Assembly: GCA_007134695.1 (NCBI GenBank)
Contig: SLKI01000098.1
Coordinates: 1-32,131, forward strand
From: Balneolaceae bacterium
GTDB taxonomy: Bacteria > Bacteroidota > Rhodothermia > Balneolales > Balneolaceae
DNA: 32,131 bases
Direction of reading: 5' to 3'
Below, piece by piece: positions 1-7,445 of the stretch; position 1 is the first letter of the stretch, and the number at the start of each line of letters is the position of its first letter. Both the position numbers and the translations under genes were made by a program. Under the pieces are notes generated by a model that saw nothing but the letters and a program-made list of their open reading frames with translations, did no database searches and had not been told where the DNA came from.

Positions 1-317
1 CTTTTCGGCCACTATTGCGACTGTGTGTAAATGTTTCACTGGCAGTTGCAGGTGGCCTTTGTTTTTTGTCGTCGTTTCGCTGCCGGAGCATCTTTTCATT
101 TTTGTGGCAGAGATATATAATGTTTTCTGCTATATCAATAAGCATCAAATATATACTTGATAAAACTATCATAACGTGTATCGGAATTTTTTTGGTATTG
201 GCCGCTCGATTGGTTAAAATTTTCACGATTCACAACAAGTGGAGAGCAGAATCGGTAAAGAAAAGCCGGTCTGCTGAAATAAATAATTGACCAAATAACA
301 AACTGACCTGACCAACC
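1..317. other. AT-rich stretch without a supported gene
   Basis: This stretch precedes the first convincing gene. One open frame of 91 codons (15-290, plus strand) runs through it, but its composition is unlike a protein from the neighbouring genes: it is rich in Phe, Ile, Ser and Arg with no domain pattern, and it has no ribosome binding site. I treat it as non-coding. The stretch probably carries the promoter of the 318-941 gene, although no TAnnTTTG box is obvious. A gene ending just before the window cannot be excluded. Confidence 0.5.
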
Positions 318-941
318 ATGAAAAAACTACTGACTGCACTCTGTTTTATCGGACTGATGGCCTTTTCGGCGAATCAGGCTAATGCACAAACCGGTATCAA
401 AGGTGGCTTGAATTTAGCCAACGTAAAATATGATGTCTCTGCCATGGGATTTAGCATGGATGAGACAACCGATATGCGAATCGGGTTCCATGCCGGTGTT
501 TTTACCAACCTTGCCCTGAACGATATGCTCTCGATTCAGCTGGAAGCACTTTACACGATCAAGGGTAGTAAAGAAGAAGAAGAGTTCTTCGGAGATACTT
601 TTGAAATAGAAACTGAACTGGCATTTGTTGAAGTACCCGTTCTGCTACGCTTCAATGTGCCTATTGATGGCGATACACGGCCCTACCTTCTGGCAGGCGG
701 CCATGTTGGATATCTGCTGGACGCTACCGAATCCGAAGATGGTCAATCGATTGATATCTCGGATGAGTTGAATGAAATCAACTTCGGAGCTTCGTTCGGA
801 GCGGGTGTCAGCTTTGGCAGCTTCTTTATTGAGGGACGCTATGACCTGGGTCTTGCTAACCTGGCAGACGTTGATATGCCTGATGCAGATTTTAAAGCTA
901 CTGCTAATGCAATTATGTTTAGCGGCGGAGTACAGTTTTAA
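318..941 (+). CDS. Exported outer-membrane beta-barrel protein, PorT-like
   Basis: The 207-residue product begins with a clear Sec signal peptide: MKK, a hydrophobic core LLTALCFIGLMAF, and an ANA cleavage site near residue 24 just before QTGIKGG. The mature part alternates short polar and aromatic or hydrophobic stretches, contains the GIKGGLNLANVKY opening typical of the PorT/outer-membrane beta-barrel family (PF13568-type), and ends in a strand finishing with Phe (FSGGVQF), the usual C-terminal signal of outer-membrane barrels. The size suggests an eight-stranded barrel. Acidic loops (residues about 75-95) are notable. The substrate or role is unknown; family members range from structural proteins to PorT of the type IX secretion system, and nothing here ties it to gliding or T9SS. 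It appears monocistronic, as a terminator follows at once. Confidence 0.85.
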   Translation: MKKLLTALCFIGLMAFSANQANAQTGIKGGLNLANVKYDVSAMGFSMDETTDMRIGFHAGVFTNLALNDMLSIQLEALYTIKGSKEEEEFFGDTFEIETELAFVEVPVLLRFNVPIDGDTRPYLLAGGHVGYLLDATESEDGQSIDISDELNEINFGASFGAGVSFGSFFIEGRYDLGLANLADVDMPDADFKATANAIMFSGGVQF

Positions 942-971
942 AGATTTGTTTACCTAACTGTATTGCTTTCC

Positions 972-1007
972 AACCTCCTGTCAGCATCTGCCTGCAGGAG
1001 GTTTTTT
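972..1007 (+). terminator. Rho-independent terminator
   Basis: A perfect 9-bp stem, AACCTCCTG (972-980) with CAGGAGGTT (995-1003), encloses a 14-nt loop and runs into a T-tract (1002-1007). It lies 30 bp after the stop codon of the beta-barrel gene and should end its transcript. Confidence 0.85.
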
Positions 1008-1137
1008 ATTTCCTGGAAAATCACTCGTTTCAACTATGTAGTATTGTACCTGAAGTTTTCATCATGCAATTTTACTCTTCAAAAACCGGGAACTCGCCAC
1101 GGCACTTTTCTTACTAAAAGTTGTTCCCAACTCTCCT

Positions 1138-1145
1138 TATATTTG
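1138..1145 (+). promoter_or_regulatory. Bacteroidota-type -7 promoter box
   Basis: TATATTTG matches the TAnnTTTG -7 consensus used by the primary sigma factor of Bacteroidota and relatives. It lies about 78 bp upstream of the phosphate symporter start. The -33 box is poor (a TTG at 1121-1123 is too close), so this is a tentative promoter. Confidence 0.45.
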
Positions 1146-1223
1146 CACCTCAATATATCTGCTGACTGATGCTTAACTCCGGCTCTTCACCCCGGGACGC
1201 TGATATCATCAGAACAGAGGCTG

Positions 1224-2960
1224 ATGTCCTACACTTTTTTTGATTTCTTACAACTGGTTGGGTCGCTTGGCATATTCATCTTCGGGATGAAAGTGTTCAG
1301 TGACGGGCTGCAGAAAGTTGCCGGCAATCGGCTTCGGTCTATTCTCAAGGGAATGACGACGACCCGATTCAAGGGAATTCTCACCGGCTTTGGAGCCACC
1401 ACCATCACCCAGTCTTCGACAACGACCACCGTGATGGTCGTCAGTTTTGTCAATGCCGGCCTGATCACCTTTATCGAGTCGACCGGTGTGATCATGGGGG
1501 CCAATATCGGAACGACGGTTACCGCATGGATGGTCTCCATTTTCGGTTTCAAGATGCAGATCACCCCGATCGCAATCAGCCTGATCGGCATCTTCTTCCC
1601 GTTTCTATTCTTTGGCAGAGACAAGTTCCGGCACCTGGCCGAAGCGATGATCGGATTTGGTATACTTTTTATCGGACTCGAATTTCTCAAGGATGCAGTA
1701 CCCAATATCCAGGAAAATCCGGAGATGTTTGCATTTCTGGATCAATTTACCGAATTCGGCTTTCTCTCTATCTTGCTCTTTGTCGGGGTTGGCACTCTTC
1801 TTACACTTTTGACACAATCTTCATCGGCGGCAACAGCCATCACCCTGGTTATGTTGTTTGAGGGCTGGATCAATTTTCCGATTGCTGCCGCTATGATTCT
1901 CGGTGAAAATATCGGTACCACCATAACCGCCAACATTGCGGCCCTTATCGGAAATGTTCACGCAAAACGCTCTGCCCGCTTCCATCTTGTGTTCAATCTC
2001 GTAGGGGTTACCTGGATGCTATTTGTTCTGACCCCCTTTCTCACCGGTATCGACAATGTCATGCAGCTGTTTCTGCCGGAAGCGACCTCCGTCTTTGATA
2101 CCGATCAGGTGGCCCGGGCAAACGCTACACTGGCTCTCTCCCTGTTTCACACCCTTTTTAATGTTATTAACGTACTCCTCCTGTTTGCTTTTGTCCCCTA
2201 TATCATCCGAATGGTCGAGAAATACCAGAAGGAGAAGGTGGATGAAGACAGCCCCTTCCGATTAAAGTATATTTCCGCCGGACTGATGTCTTCTGCGGAG
2301 CTCTCGATCGCCCAGGCACACAAGGAGATTGAGCAGTTTGCCAAGCTGATTGAAAAGATGCACTTCAGCTTTGCCGGGCTCTTTTTCAAAAAGCAGAAGA
2401 AACATGAAAAGTTTCTCGAGAAGATTAAGAAAAGGGAACAGATTACAGATAATATTGAGCTCGAAGTAGCTGAATACCTGACGCAAATATCCGGGTTTAA
2501 CCTGTCGGTATCCGCCACACGCCGAATTCGGGCTATGCACAGCATCATCAACGACCTGGAACGTGTTGGTGATCTATACTTCCAGATGTCCAAAACGTTT
2601 GAACAGATGCAGTACGAAGATATCGATCTGCCTGATGATGCGATTGAGGAGATCGGAGAGTATCTGAACCTGGTCCACAGCGCCATCCAGCTCGTTCGGG
2701 AGAACCTGGACCGCAGCAATGGTGAGATATATCTCGACCGTGCCATTGAGATAGAGAACCGGATCGACAACATGAGAGATAATCTCAAGGAAGCGCACTA
2801 TCGGCGCCTTGAAAAAGGCGTATATGACACCAAATCAGGTGTGATGTTCCTCGACTTCCTGAGTCGGCTCGAAAAGATCGGCGACCACCTCTTCAACGTC
2901 AACGAAGCCCTGGCTGGCCGAAAGGTCAAGGCTGCCTATCGCGAAGTCGTTGAATCCTGA
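1224..2960 (+). CDS. Na+/phosphate symporter with C-terminal PhoU-like domain
   Basis: This 578-residue integral membrane protein belongs to the Na/Pi cotransporter family (SLC34/NptA-like, two PF02690 repeats). The inverted-repeat core is visible: the first QSS motif at residues 63-65 with GANIGTT at 92-98, and the second QSS at 198-200 with GENIGTT at 227-233. About eight to nine hydrophobic segments lie before residue 332. Residues from about 350 to the end form an all-helical PhoU-like domain, which in relatives is thought to tune uptake to phosphate status. The predicted role is sodium-driven inorganic phosphate uptake across the inner membrane. The ATG at 1224 is preceded closely by AGAGG. 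The gene stands alone, flanked by a promoter-like box upstream and by repeat hairpins downstream. Substrate assignment is from the family. Confidence 0.92.
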   Translation: MSYTFFDFLQLVGSLGIFIFGMKVFSDGLQKVAGNRLRSILKGMTTTRFKGILTGFGATTITQSSTTTTVMVVSFVNAGLITFIESTGVIMGANIGTTVTAWMVSIFGFKMQITPIAISLIGIFFPFLFFGRDKFRHLAEAMIGFGILFIGLEFLKDAVPNIQENPEMFAFLDQFTEFGFLSILLFVGVGTLLTLLTQSSSAATAITLVMLFEGWINFPIAAAMILGENIGTTITANIAALIGNVHAKRSARFHLVFNLVGVTWMLFVLTPFLTGIDNVMQLFLPEATSVFDTDQVARANATLALSLFHTLFNVINVLLLFAFVPYIIRMVEKYQKEKVDEDSPFRLKYISAGLMSSAELSIAQAHKEIEQFAKLIEKMHFSFAGLFFKKQKKHEKFLEKIKKREQITDNIELEVAEYLTQISGFNLSVSATRRIRAMHSIINDLERVGDLYFQMSKTFEQMQYEDIDLPDDAIEEIGEYLNLVHSAIQLVRENLDRSNGEIYLDRAIEIENRIDNMRDNLKEAHYRRLEKGVYDTKSGVMFLDFLSRLEKIGDHLFNVNEALAGRKVKAAYREVVES

Positions 2961-2966
2961 TTTAGA

Positions 2967-3055
2967 GACAAGGCGAAGCGAGGAGGTTGAAGGGAGCATA
3001 CTGAGCCGTATGTGACCAAGACCGACGAAGCTTTAACGCAGCAGACGAATTCAGT
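2967..3055. repeat. Intergenic hairpin repeat, copy 1
   Basis: This copy begins GACAAGGCGAAGCGA and contains the core GGGAGCATACTGAGCCGTATG, whose CATAC/GTATG arms form a hairpin, followed by TGACCAAG and ctttaacgcag. It shares its start, core and end with copy 2 at 3094-3178. It lies directly after the symporter stop codon. Confidence 0.8.
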
Positions 3056-3077
3056 TCATCTATAAAAGTTTTTGGGA

Positions 3078-3186
3078 GTAAAAATTAACTGCAGACAAGG
3101 CGAAACGATACTGGCGCAGGGAGCATACTGAGCCGTATGTGACCAAGCCAGTTGAAGTTTTAACGTAGTATGCAGTTAATTTTTAC
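3078..3186. repeat. Intergenic hairpin repeat, copy 2, with a 16-bp outer stem
   Basis: The same repeat (GACAAGGCGAAACG at 3094, core GAGCATACTGAGCCGTATG at 3121) is enclosed by a perfect 16-bp inverted repeat, GTAAAAATTAACTGCA (3078-3093) with TGCAGTTAATTTTTAC (3171-3186). Inside it, ACTGGC (3110-3115) pairs with GCCAGT (3147-3152), and CATAC with GTATG. The whole unit can fold into one long nested cruciform. It sits between two convergent genes and could act as a bidirectional terminator. Confidence 0.85.
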
Positions 3187-3193
3187 CCCAAAA

Positions 3194-3802
3194 CTAGAAT
3201 TTGCCAAACCTCAAACCCACAAAACCCAAAAAACCCCCCAAATCAGACCCACTGGTTCCTTCCAGGTTCAGATCTCCAACATAGCGATATGCAGCACTTC
3301 CGGTCAGCCTGAACCATCGTGTCACATTTAAATTGAGGCTGGCGGCGGGCTGCAGAACAAAATATTGATCGGAGGTTTTATCGAGCTCGTCGGCACCATT
3401 ATCGTACCTCACTGTACCCGACCCAACCAAAGTATGAGCACTGAAATGAAATAGACGGTAGGTCTGGTTTACATACTCCAGCTCAAACCCTCTGTATCGC
3501 GTCTTTAGATCAGGCTCCTCAACATCCTGGATATTCCAGTCGACCGGATCGAAACTTGTGTAGGTACGGTATCTTCCCATGCCGAGGTTGACAGAGTGCT
3601 CTCCGCGAAAATTGATTACCCAGGCCCATCGGCTGCCCCTCAGGTAGGCAAACTGTCCGTTAATCGATGTGGCTCCATAGACGGGTGCCCAATAACCGCC
3701 ATGTCGTATATCGTCGTCAAAAAGTGTTTCCGGGGTTTGTCCCTGGAGTGTATGTGAGAGTGCAAGGAGTAGAATTACAGTGATAATTAGAACTCTTTTC
3801 AT
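3194..3802 (-). CDS. Exported protein of unknown function (paralogue B)
   Basis: The product is 202 residues from the chosen start. It has a Sec signal peptide (MKRVLIITVILLLALSHTLQGQ) and a mature part with alternating strands, ending in GLRFGKF, typical of outer-membrane or beta-rich envelope proteins. It aligns by eye with the product of the upstream gene: both have HGGxxxPV after the signal peptide, an R-G/S-R-x-AW motif, a GxGxY strand, an F-x-x-EYxNxxY motif, TLxGxG, PxxSLxLNVTxxFR and AYRY/GYRY. The ATG at 3802 overlaps the upstream TAA by one base (TAATG), which suggests translational coupling; an ATG four codons earlier is the alternative. I recognise no function. Confidence 0.75.
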   Translation of the reverse strand: MKRVLIITVILLLALSHTLQGQTPETLFDDDIRHGGYWAPVYGATSINGQFAYLRGSRWAWVINFRGEHSVNLGMGRYRTYTSFDPVDWNIQDVEEPDLKTRYRGFELEYVNQTYRLFHFSAHTLVGSGTVRYDNGADELDKTSDQYFVLQPAASLNLNVTRWFRLTGSAAYRYVGDLNLEGTSGSDLGGFLGFVGLRFGKF

Positions 3803-4428
3803 TATCTGAACCATCCAAACTTCAGGTTTATGTTAGCGTTCGGGCCGGTAAAATCCTTGTCCCTGAATCCGGCCAACTCTATTCCGCTGGTATATCGATA
3901 GCCCATGCCTGCAGAGATGCGGAAAAAATGTGTGACATTGAGTTCCAATGATATTCCAGGTTCAATTACGAAAAATGGATCACTACTGGAAGAGATATCA
4001 TCAAAATCTTTATCCCTTACTGAAATACCACCTGCCCCTATCAGAGTATTAGCTGTCACATGCACCAGTTTGTAGGAACGGTTGGTATATTCGACGATGA
4101 ACCCGCCGTAACCTACCAGGCCAAAAAGATCTTCATCCGGCTCACCGAAGTCAGGGTCTGGAACCCTGTGTTCGGTGACCAGACCGTAACCTCCACCGCC
4201 AATTGAAATTGCATGCCCATCCTGCAAAGTCATCATCCAGGCTCCTCGCCCGCCGACCCAGACTCCAAAATCGTCGGCAACGTTGTCAAATTTTACTACC
4301 GGGCCGCCAAATCCACCATGCACAACACCCCCGTTTATAAGCGTCTGCATTTGCTGCCCGTTTGCGGTAAAAAAGCTGCCTGTCATTACAAATGTAAACA
4401 AAGCTAAGATTGCTACTGATCTCATCAT
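3802..4428 (-). CDS. Exported glycine-rich protein of unknown function (paralogue A)
   Basis: This 208-residue product has a signal peptide (hydrophobic core VAILALFTFVMTGSFF, cut probably after ANG) and a mature region with several glycine-rich strands (VHGGFGGPV, GGRGAW, SIGGGGYG, GYGGF) and a final LKFGWFR. The pattern fits a beta-barrel or beta-sandwich protein of the outer membrane. It is the likely ancestor or sister of paralogue B, which follows with a one-base overlap. GGAGA lies two bases before the first ATG (4428) and five bases before the second (4425), so the second Met may be the true start. A candidate small ORF ends 35 bp upstream on the same strand. Function unknown. Confidence 0.75.
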   Translation of the reverse strand: MMRSVAILALFTFVMTGSFFTANGQQMQTLINGGVVHGGFGGPVVKFDNVADDFGVWVGGRGAWMMTLQDGHAISIGGGGYGLVTEHRVPDPDFGEPDEDLFGLVGYGGFIVEYTNRSYKLVHVTANTLIGAGGISVRDKDFDDISSSSDPFFVIEPGISLELNVTHFFRISAGMGYRYTSGIELAGFRDKDFTGPNANINLKFGWFR

Positions 4429-4463
4429 CTTCTCCGAATGAATAAATTTTTAAATTCCCGGGA

Positions 4464-4571
4464 TTACTGCCCGATCAGTCTACCGGCCCGGCTTATTACT
4501 TTCTTTCCGAACTGATTATCTACCTTCATTCCGGCCCGGCTATTCACCTTGGCGTCTAACCAATTAACCAC
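4464..4571 (-). CDS. Candidate small ORF, 35-residue basic amphipathic peptide
   Basis: Reading the minus strand, GTG at 4571-4569 opens a 35-codon frame that ends in TAA at 4466-4464; AAAGAG lies just before the GTG. The peptide reads VVNWLDAKVNSRAG, then MKVDNQFGKKV, then ISRAGRLIGQ (first residue Met if initiated). It is basic, and the segments KVNSRAG and KVISRAG repeat each other; the DNA repeat CCGGCCCGGCT at 4483 and 4531 encodes these. The look resembles the short KVxxR/KVDxx helices found in small FCB-group proteins. Spacing (35 bp) and strand place it as a first gene before the paralogue pair. GTG at 4547 or ATG at 4529 are alternative starts. It may also be chance. Confidence 0.35.
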   Translation of the reverse strand: MVNWLDAKVNSRAGMKVDNQFGKKVISRAGRLIGQ

Positions 4572-4642
4572 TCTTTACGAAAGTCTGATGTAATAGATTC
4601 ACTTTTTTTAAAGAGAGAGTTTCCCTGATTGTTTTAAAAAGT

Positions 4643-4665
4643 TTTGTAAGGAATGAACTTACAAA
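4643..4665. promoter_or_regulatory. Perfect inverted repeat, candidate operator
   Basis: TTTGTAAG (4643-4650) and CTTACAAA (4658-4665) form perfect 8-bp arms around a 7-bp spacer in the middle of the divergent region between the paralogue pair and the GbsR/MarR-type regulator. It is too AT-rich and has no T-tract for a terminator; binding by a dimeric regulator is the likeliest use. Confidence 0.5.
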
Positions 4666-4746
4666 CGTTACAGATTGACTCCTTCATTTGAGAACCCTTG
4701 AATGGGATAAATTGGAATTGAAGTTGTAAAGAAATTTATTTGTCTC

Positions 4747-4770
4747 TATTTTGTTCAATACATACTGAAC
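4747..4770 (+). promoter_or_regulatory. Promoter-like box overlapped by a palindrome
   Basis: GTTCAATAC-ATACTGAAC (4753-4770) is an 18-bp near-palindrome with GTTCA/TGAAC outer arms and TA/TA inside, a layout common for MarR-family operators. It overlaps TATTTTG (4747-4753), a one-base-short version of the TAnnTTTG box, and lies 33 bp before the regulator start. Autoregulation of the downstream operon by its first gene is a reasonable inference. Confidence 0.45.
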
Positions 4771-4803
4771 TTAGTAAACTTTCTAAATCGATCTCCTTTG
4801 AAA

Positions 4804-5295
4804 ATGCGAATAAGCCAAAATAAACTCGCATATATCGAAGAGGCGGGATTGATGTTCGAGAAGCTCGGAATGACACGTATGACCGGACGAGTACTCGGAT
4901 ATCTTCTGGTCTGCGACAAAGATGCAGTTACTTTCGATCAGATACTGGAAACGCTTAAAGCAAGTAAAGGAAGTGTCAGTAACTCTACACGTCAGTTGAT
5001 CCAGATTGGATTTATTGAACCGGTCACGTTTCCGGGAGATCGGAAAACCTATTACCGAATGTCGGATATCGAGATTGATGAAATTCTCCGAAATCGAATG
5101 AAACTGTTTTCCGATTTCTCATCTGTACTGGCAAAAGGCCGGAGTGTCAAAGAGCGTGACGATGCAGTTTCCAAATGGCTGCTGGAAGCCTCTGTTTTTT
5201 ACAGCTGGGTCGAATCCCAGATCGATGAAGTGATTGAACGCTGGCAACAGGAGAAAGAATCTATTATGAATCAACATCTTGAGAAAAAATCATGA
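4804..5295 (+). CDS. GbsR/MarR-type transcriptional regulator
   Basis: The 163-residue protein has the layout of the GbsR branch of MarR-like winged-helix regulators. An N-terminal helix (NKLAYIEEAGLMFEKLGMTRMTGRVLGYLLVC) leads into the winged helix, in which SKGSVSNSTRQLIQIGFIEPV is the recognition helix region, and a C-terminal helical dimerisation part follows. In related genomes such regulators often head transporter operons. Here it is the first gene of a tight run; its stop overlaps the next start by four bases (ATGA). A TTG two codons earlier (4798) is possible, but ATG at 4804 is more likely. No Shine-Dalgarno is visible. It probably represses its own operon through the palindrome at 4753-4770. 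Confidence 0.82.
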   Translation: MRISQNKLAYIEEAGLMFEKLGMTRMTGRVLGYLLVCDKDAVTFDQILETLKASKGSVSNSTRQLIQIGFIEPVTFPGDRKTYYRMSDIEIDEILRNRMKLFSDFSSVLAKGRSVKERDDAVSKWLLEASVFYSWVESQIDEVIERWQQEKESIMNQHLEKKS

Positions 5296-6095
5296 GTTAC
5301 TTAGAACAGATCCCCTATAAAATTTTCCTGCTTTCGATACTGTTTCTCTTTACATCGATAGCAGCCGGCTCGAAACCGAATAGCGTACTGCATCAGGAGA
5401 ATGATCAGCCGGATGCGGCCGAAATCATTGAGCGTATGGAGGAGGTGATGCGCGGAGAATCGAGTTACGCCGAGATGACCATGAAGATCGAACGGCCCCG
5501 ATATACGCGAGAAATCTCGATGAGAGCGTGGGCCAAAGGTGACGATTTTTCACTCATTCTGGTCACCGCACCGGCAAGAGATCAGGGGACCACCTTCCTG
5601 AAACGGTACAACGAAATCTGGAATTATGTCCCCAATGTAGACAGAACCATCAAATTGCCGCCGTCGATGATGTCACAGTCATGGATGGGCTCAGATTTCA
5701 CCAACGACGATCTGGTTCGTGAAAGCTCCATCGTCGAAGATTATGATCACTCCATTCTCCGGGAAGAGGAGTATGAGGGTTACGACACCTGGGTTCTTGA
5801 ACTGATCCCCAAACCGGATGCACCCATCGTGTGGGACCGGGTGCTCGTCTGGGTCACCAAGGAGGGGTATATGCAGCTCCGGATTGAGAATTTTGATCAG
5901 AGGGGTGAGCTGGCCAATACGATGACGCTGGACCGTATCCGGGAGATGGACAACCGTACCCTGCCGACCCGTTTCACATTAACTCCGGCCGACAAACCCG
6001 ACCAGCGCACCATTCTGGAGTATGCTGAGCTGGAGTTCGATATCGAAATCGAGGAGTCGTTCTTTACCCAGGCAAACATGCGGAGAATCCGATAA
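5292..6095 (+). CDS. LolA-like periplasmic outer-membrane lipoprotein-sorting protein
   Basis: This 267-residue protein has an N-terminal signal sequence (hydrophobic stretch IFLLSILFLFTSIAAG) and matches the LolA-like family PF17131. The family signature is clear: the strand IWNYVPNVDRTIKLPP (109-124) followed by SQSWMGSDFTNDDL (128-141), then EEEYEGYDTWVLELIPKP and a strand with RVLVWVTKEGYMQLRIENF. The half-barrel fold of this superfamily holds acyl chains in LolA. The likely role is carrying a lipid or lipid-modified substrate across the periplasm between the ABC permeases encoded downstream and the outer membrane. It overlaps the regulator gene by four bases. A 129-bp gap separates it from the first permease. 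Confidence 0.85.
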   Translation: MSYLEQIPYKIFLLSILFLFTSIAAGSKPNSVLHQENDQPDAAEIIERMEEVMRGESSYAEMTMKIERPRYTREISMRAWAKGDDFSLILVTAPARDQGTTFLKRYNEIWNYVPNVDRTIKLPPSMMSQSWMGSDFTNDDLVRESSIVEDYDHSILREEEYEGYDTWVLELIPKPDAPIVWDRVLVWVTKEGYMQLRIENFDQRGELANTMTLDRIREMDNRTLPTRFTLTPADKPDQRTILEYAELEFDIEIEESFFTQANMRRIR

Positions 6096-6224
6096 AAGAT
6101 CACCCGATTATACAAATCCGGCTCATTGAAACAGACTCGCAAAAAATTGAATCGATAACCTGATGAGATCACTTGGTTACATACCCCGGCGTTTAACCGT
6201 CACCATTAACTCGCTTGCAATACA

Positions 6225-7445
6225 ATGTATCTGAAACTGGCCTGGCGAAATCTCTGGCGCAACCATCGGCGAACGCTGATCACGGTTTCCTCGATCATGT
6301 TTGCTGTGGTTACGGCGCTCTTTATCGAGTCGCTCGAACGGGGTGCGCACAACCTGATGATCGACAATATGACCAGTTTTCACACCGGGTATATTCAGGT
6401 GCAGGACTACCGGTATGACGAAGAGCCCTCTCTGGATAACGCCTTTCCTTTTGATGAGGCGTTCGAGAGACGTGTGATGGAGATGGACGAGCGCATTGAA
6501 TACACAATCCCGCGCATCGAAACGTTTATGCTGGCAGCCGGTGACGTGCAGACCCGCGGAGCGTTTGTTCTCGGGATCGATCTTGAGAGAGAGAATCGGC
6601 TCAATGACCTCGAAAACAGGCTTACAGAGGGGCGTTTCTTTGAGCCCGGAGATGGTACGGCCGTTGTATCGGAGGGGCTGGCCGGCAGACTGAATCTGTC
6701 TGTTGGCGATACGCTTGCGTTAATTGGCCAGGGCCGTTTTGGAATGACAGCCGCCGGTGTGTTTGAGATCAGCGGCCTGATGAACCATCCGCAGCGGGAT
6801 ATGAATAATCAGCTGGTTTACATCTCCCTGCCGGACGCCCAGTGGCTTCTCTCTGCCGACGAACATATCACAGCCCTGCTGGTCACTCCCTCTAATGCGC
6901 GTTATTCCGACTCGATTGCCCGAACACTTCGGTCCGGAGTGGAAGGAGAAGAGCTGAGCGTTTACACCTGGGAGGAGATGATGCCGGATCTGCTGGAAGC
7001 ACTCGAGTTTGACCGCCTCGGTACACGGGTTTATATGGGCATCCTCTACCTCATCATCGGTTTTGGCATTTTCGGCACAATCCTGATGATGACGCTTGAG
7101 CGGCTACGTGAATTCGGCATTCTGCTTTCGGTAGGTATGCGGCGGTTAAAACTGGCCCTCGTTGTGTTTATCGAAACGTTCCTGATCAGCCTGCTTGGAA
7201 TTTTTTCCGGTTCCATTCTGGGCTTTTTCATCATCCTCTACTTTATGAGAAACCCGATCCACCTGGGTGATGATGTAGGTGAACTGATGGTGGAGTTTGG
7301 CTTCGACCCTATTCTTCCCACCACTCTTGCTTCGGATATCTTCTTCTGGCAGTGCCTGATCATCTTTATCATCGCAACACTGATCAGCCTCTACCCGTCC
7401 GGCAAAATTCTGAGACTTAATATTCAGGAGGCATCCCGCAAATGA
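6225..7445 (+). CDS. ABC transporter permease, FtsX/LolC-E type (first)
   Basis: The 406-residue protein has the MacB/LolCE architecture: a short cytoplasmic helix (LAWRNLWRNHRRT), TM1 (about 17-38), a periplasmic domain (about 40-265) and three further TM segments near 270-290, 310-340 and 372-392. The coupling-helix motif LERLREFGILLSVGMRR and the final LYPSGKILRLNIQEA are characteristic of FtsX-domain permeases (PF02687). These proteins transmit ATP-driven movement to the periplasm rather than forming a channel. The chosen ATG has no Shine-Dalgarno, but the sequence matches the family from its first residues. Its stop overlaps the next start (ATGA). It probably pairs with the second permease as a heterodimer, like LolC and LolE. 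Confidence 0.9.
   Translation: MYLKLAWRNLWRNHRRTLITVSSIMFAVVTALFIESLERGAHNLMIDNMTSFHTGYIQVQDYRYDEEPSLDNAFPFDEAFERRVMEMDERIEYTIPRIETFMLAAGDVQTRGAFVLGIDLERENRLNDLENRLTEGRFFEPGDGTAVVSEGLAGRLNLSVGDTLALIGQGRFGMTAAGVFEISGLMNHPQRDMNNQLVYISLPDAQWLLSADEHITALLVTPSNARYSDSIARTLRSGVEGEELSVYTWEEMMPDLLEALEFDRLGTRVYMGILYLIIGFGIFGTILMMTLERLREFGILLSVGMRRLKLALVVFIETFLISLLGIFSGSILGFFIILYFMRNPIHLGDDVGELMVEFGFDPILPTTLASDIFFWQCLIIFIIATLISLYPSGKILRLNIQEASRK

Noticed and set aside
15-290. 91-codon open frame on the plus strand
   Set aside because: No ribosome binding site, no domain, and composition unlike real proteins of the window; AT-rich non-coding DNA explains it.
963-1169. 68-codon open frame after the first terminator
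   Set aside because: It begins inside the terminator region and overlaps the promoter box; the translation is cysteine and serine rich without pattern.
3078-3186. Insertion sequence ends, suggested by the 16-bp inverted repeat
   Set aside because: Only 77 bp lie between the arms, with no transposase and no target-site duplication seen; a hairpin repeat is the better reading.
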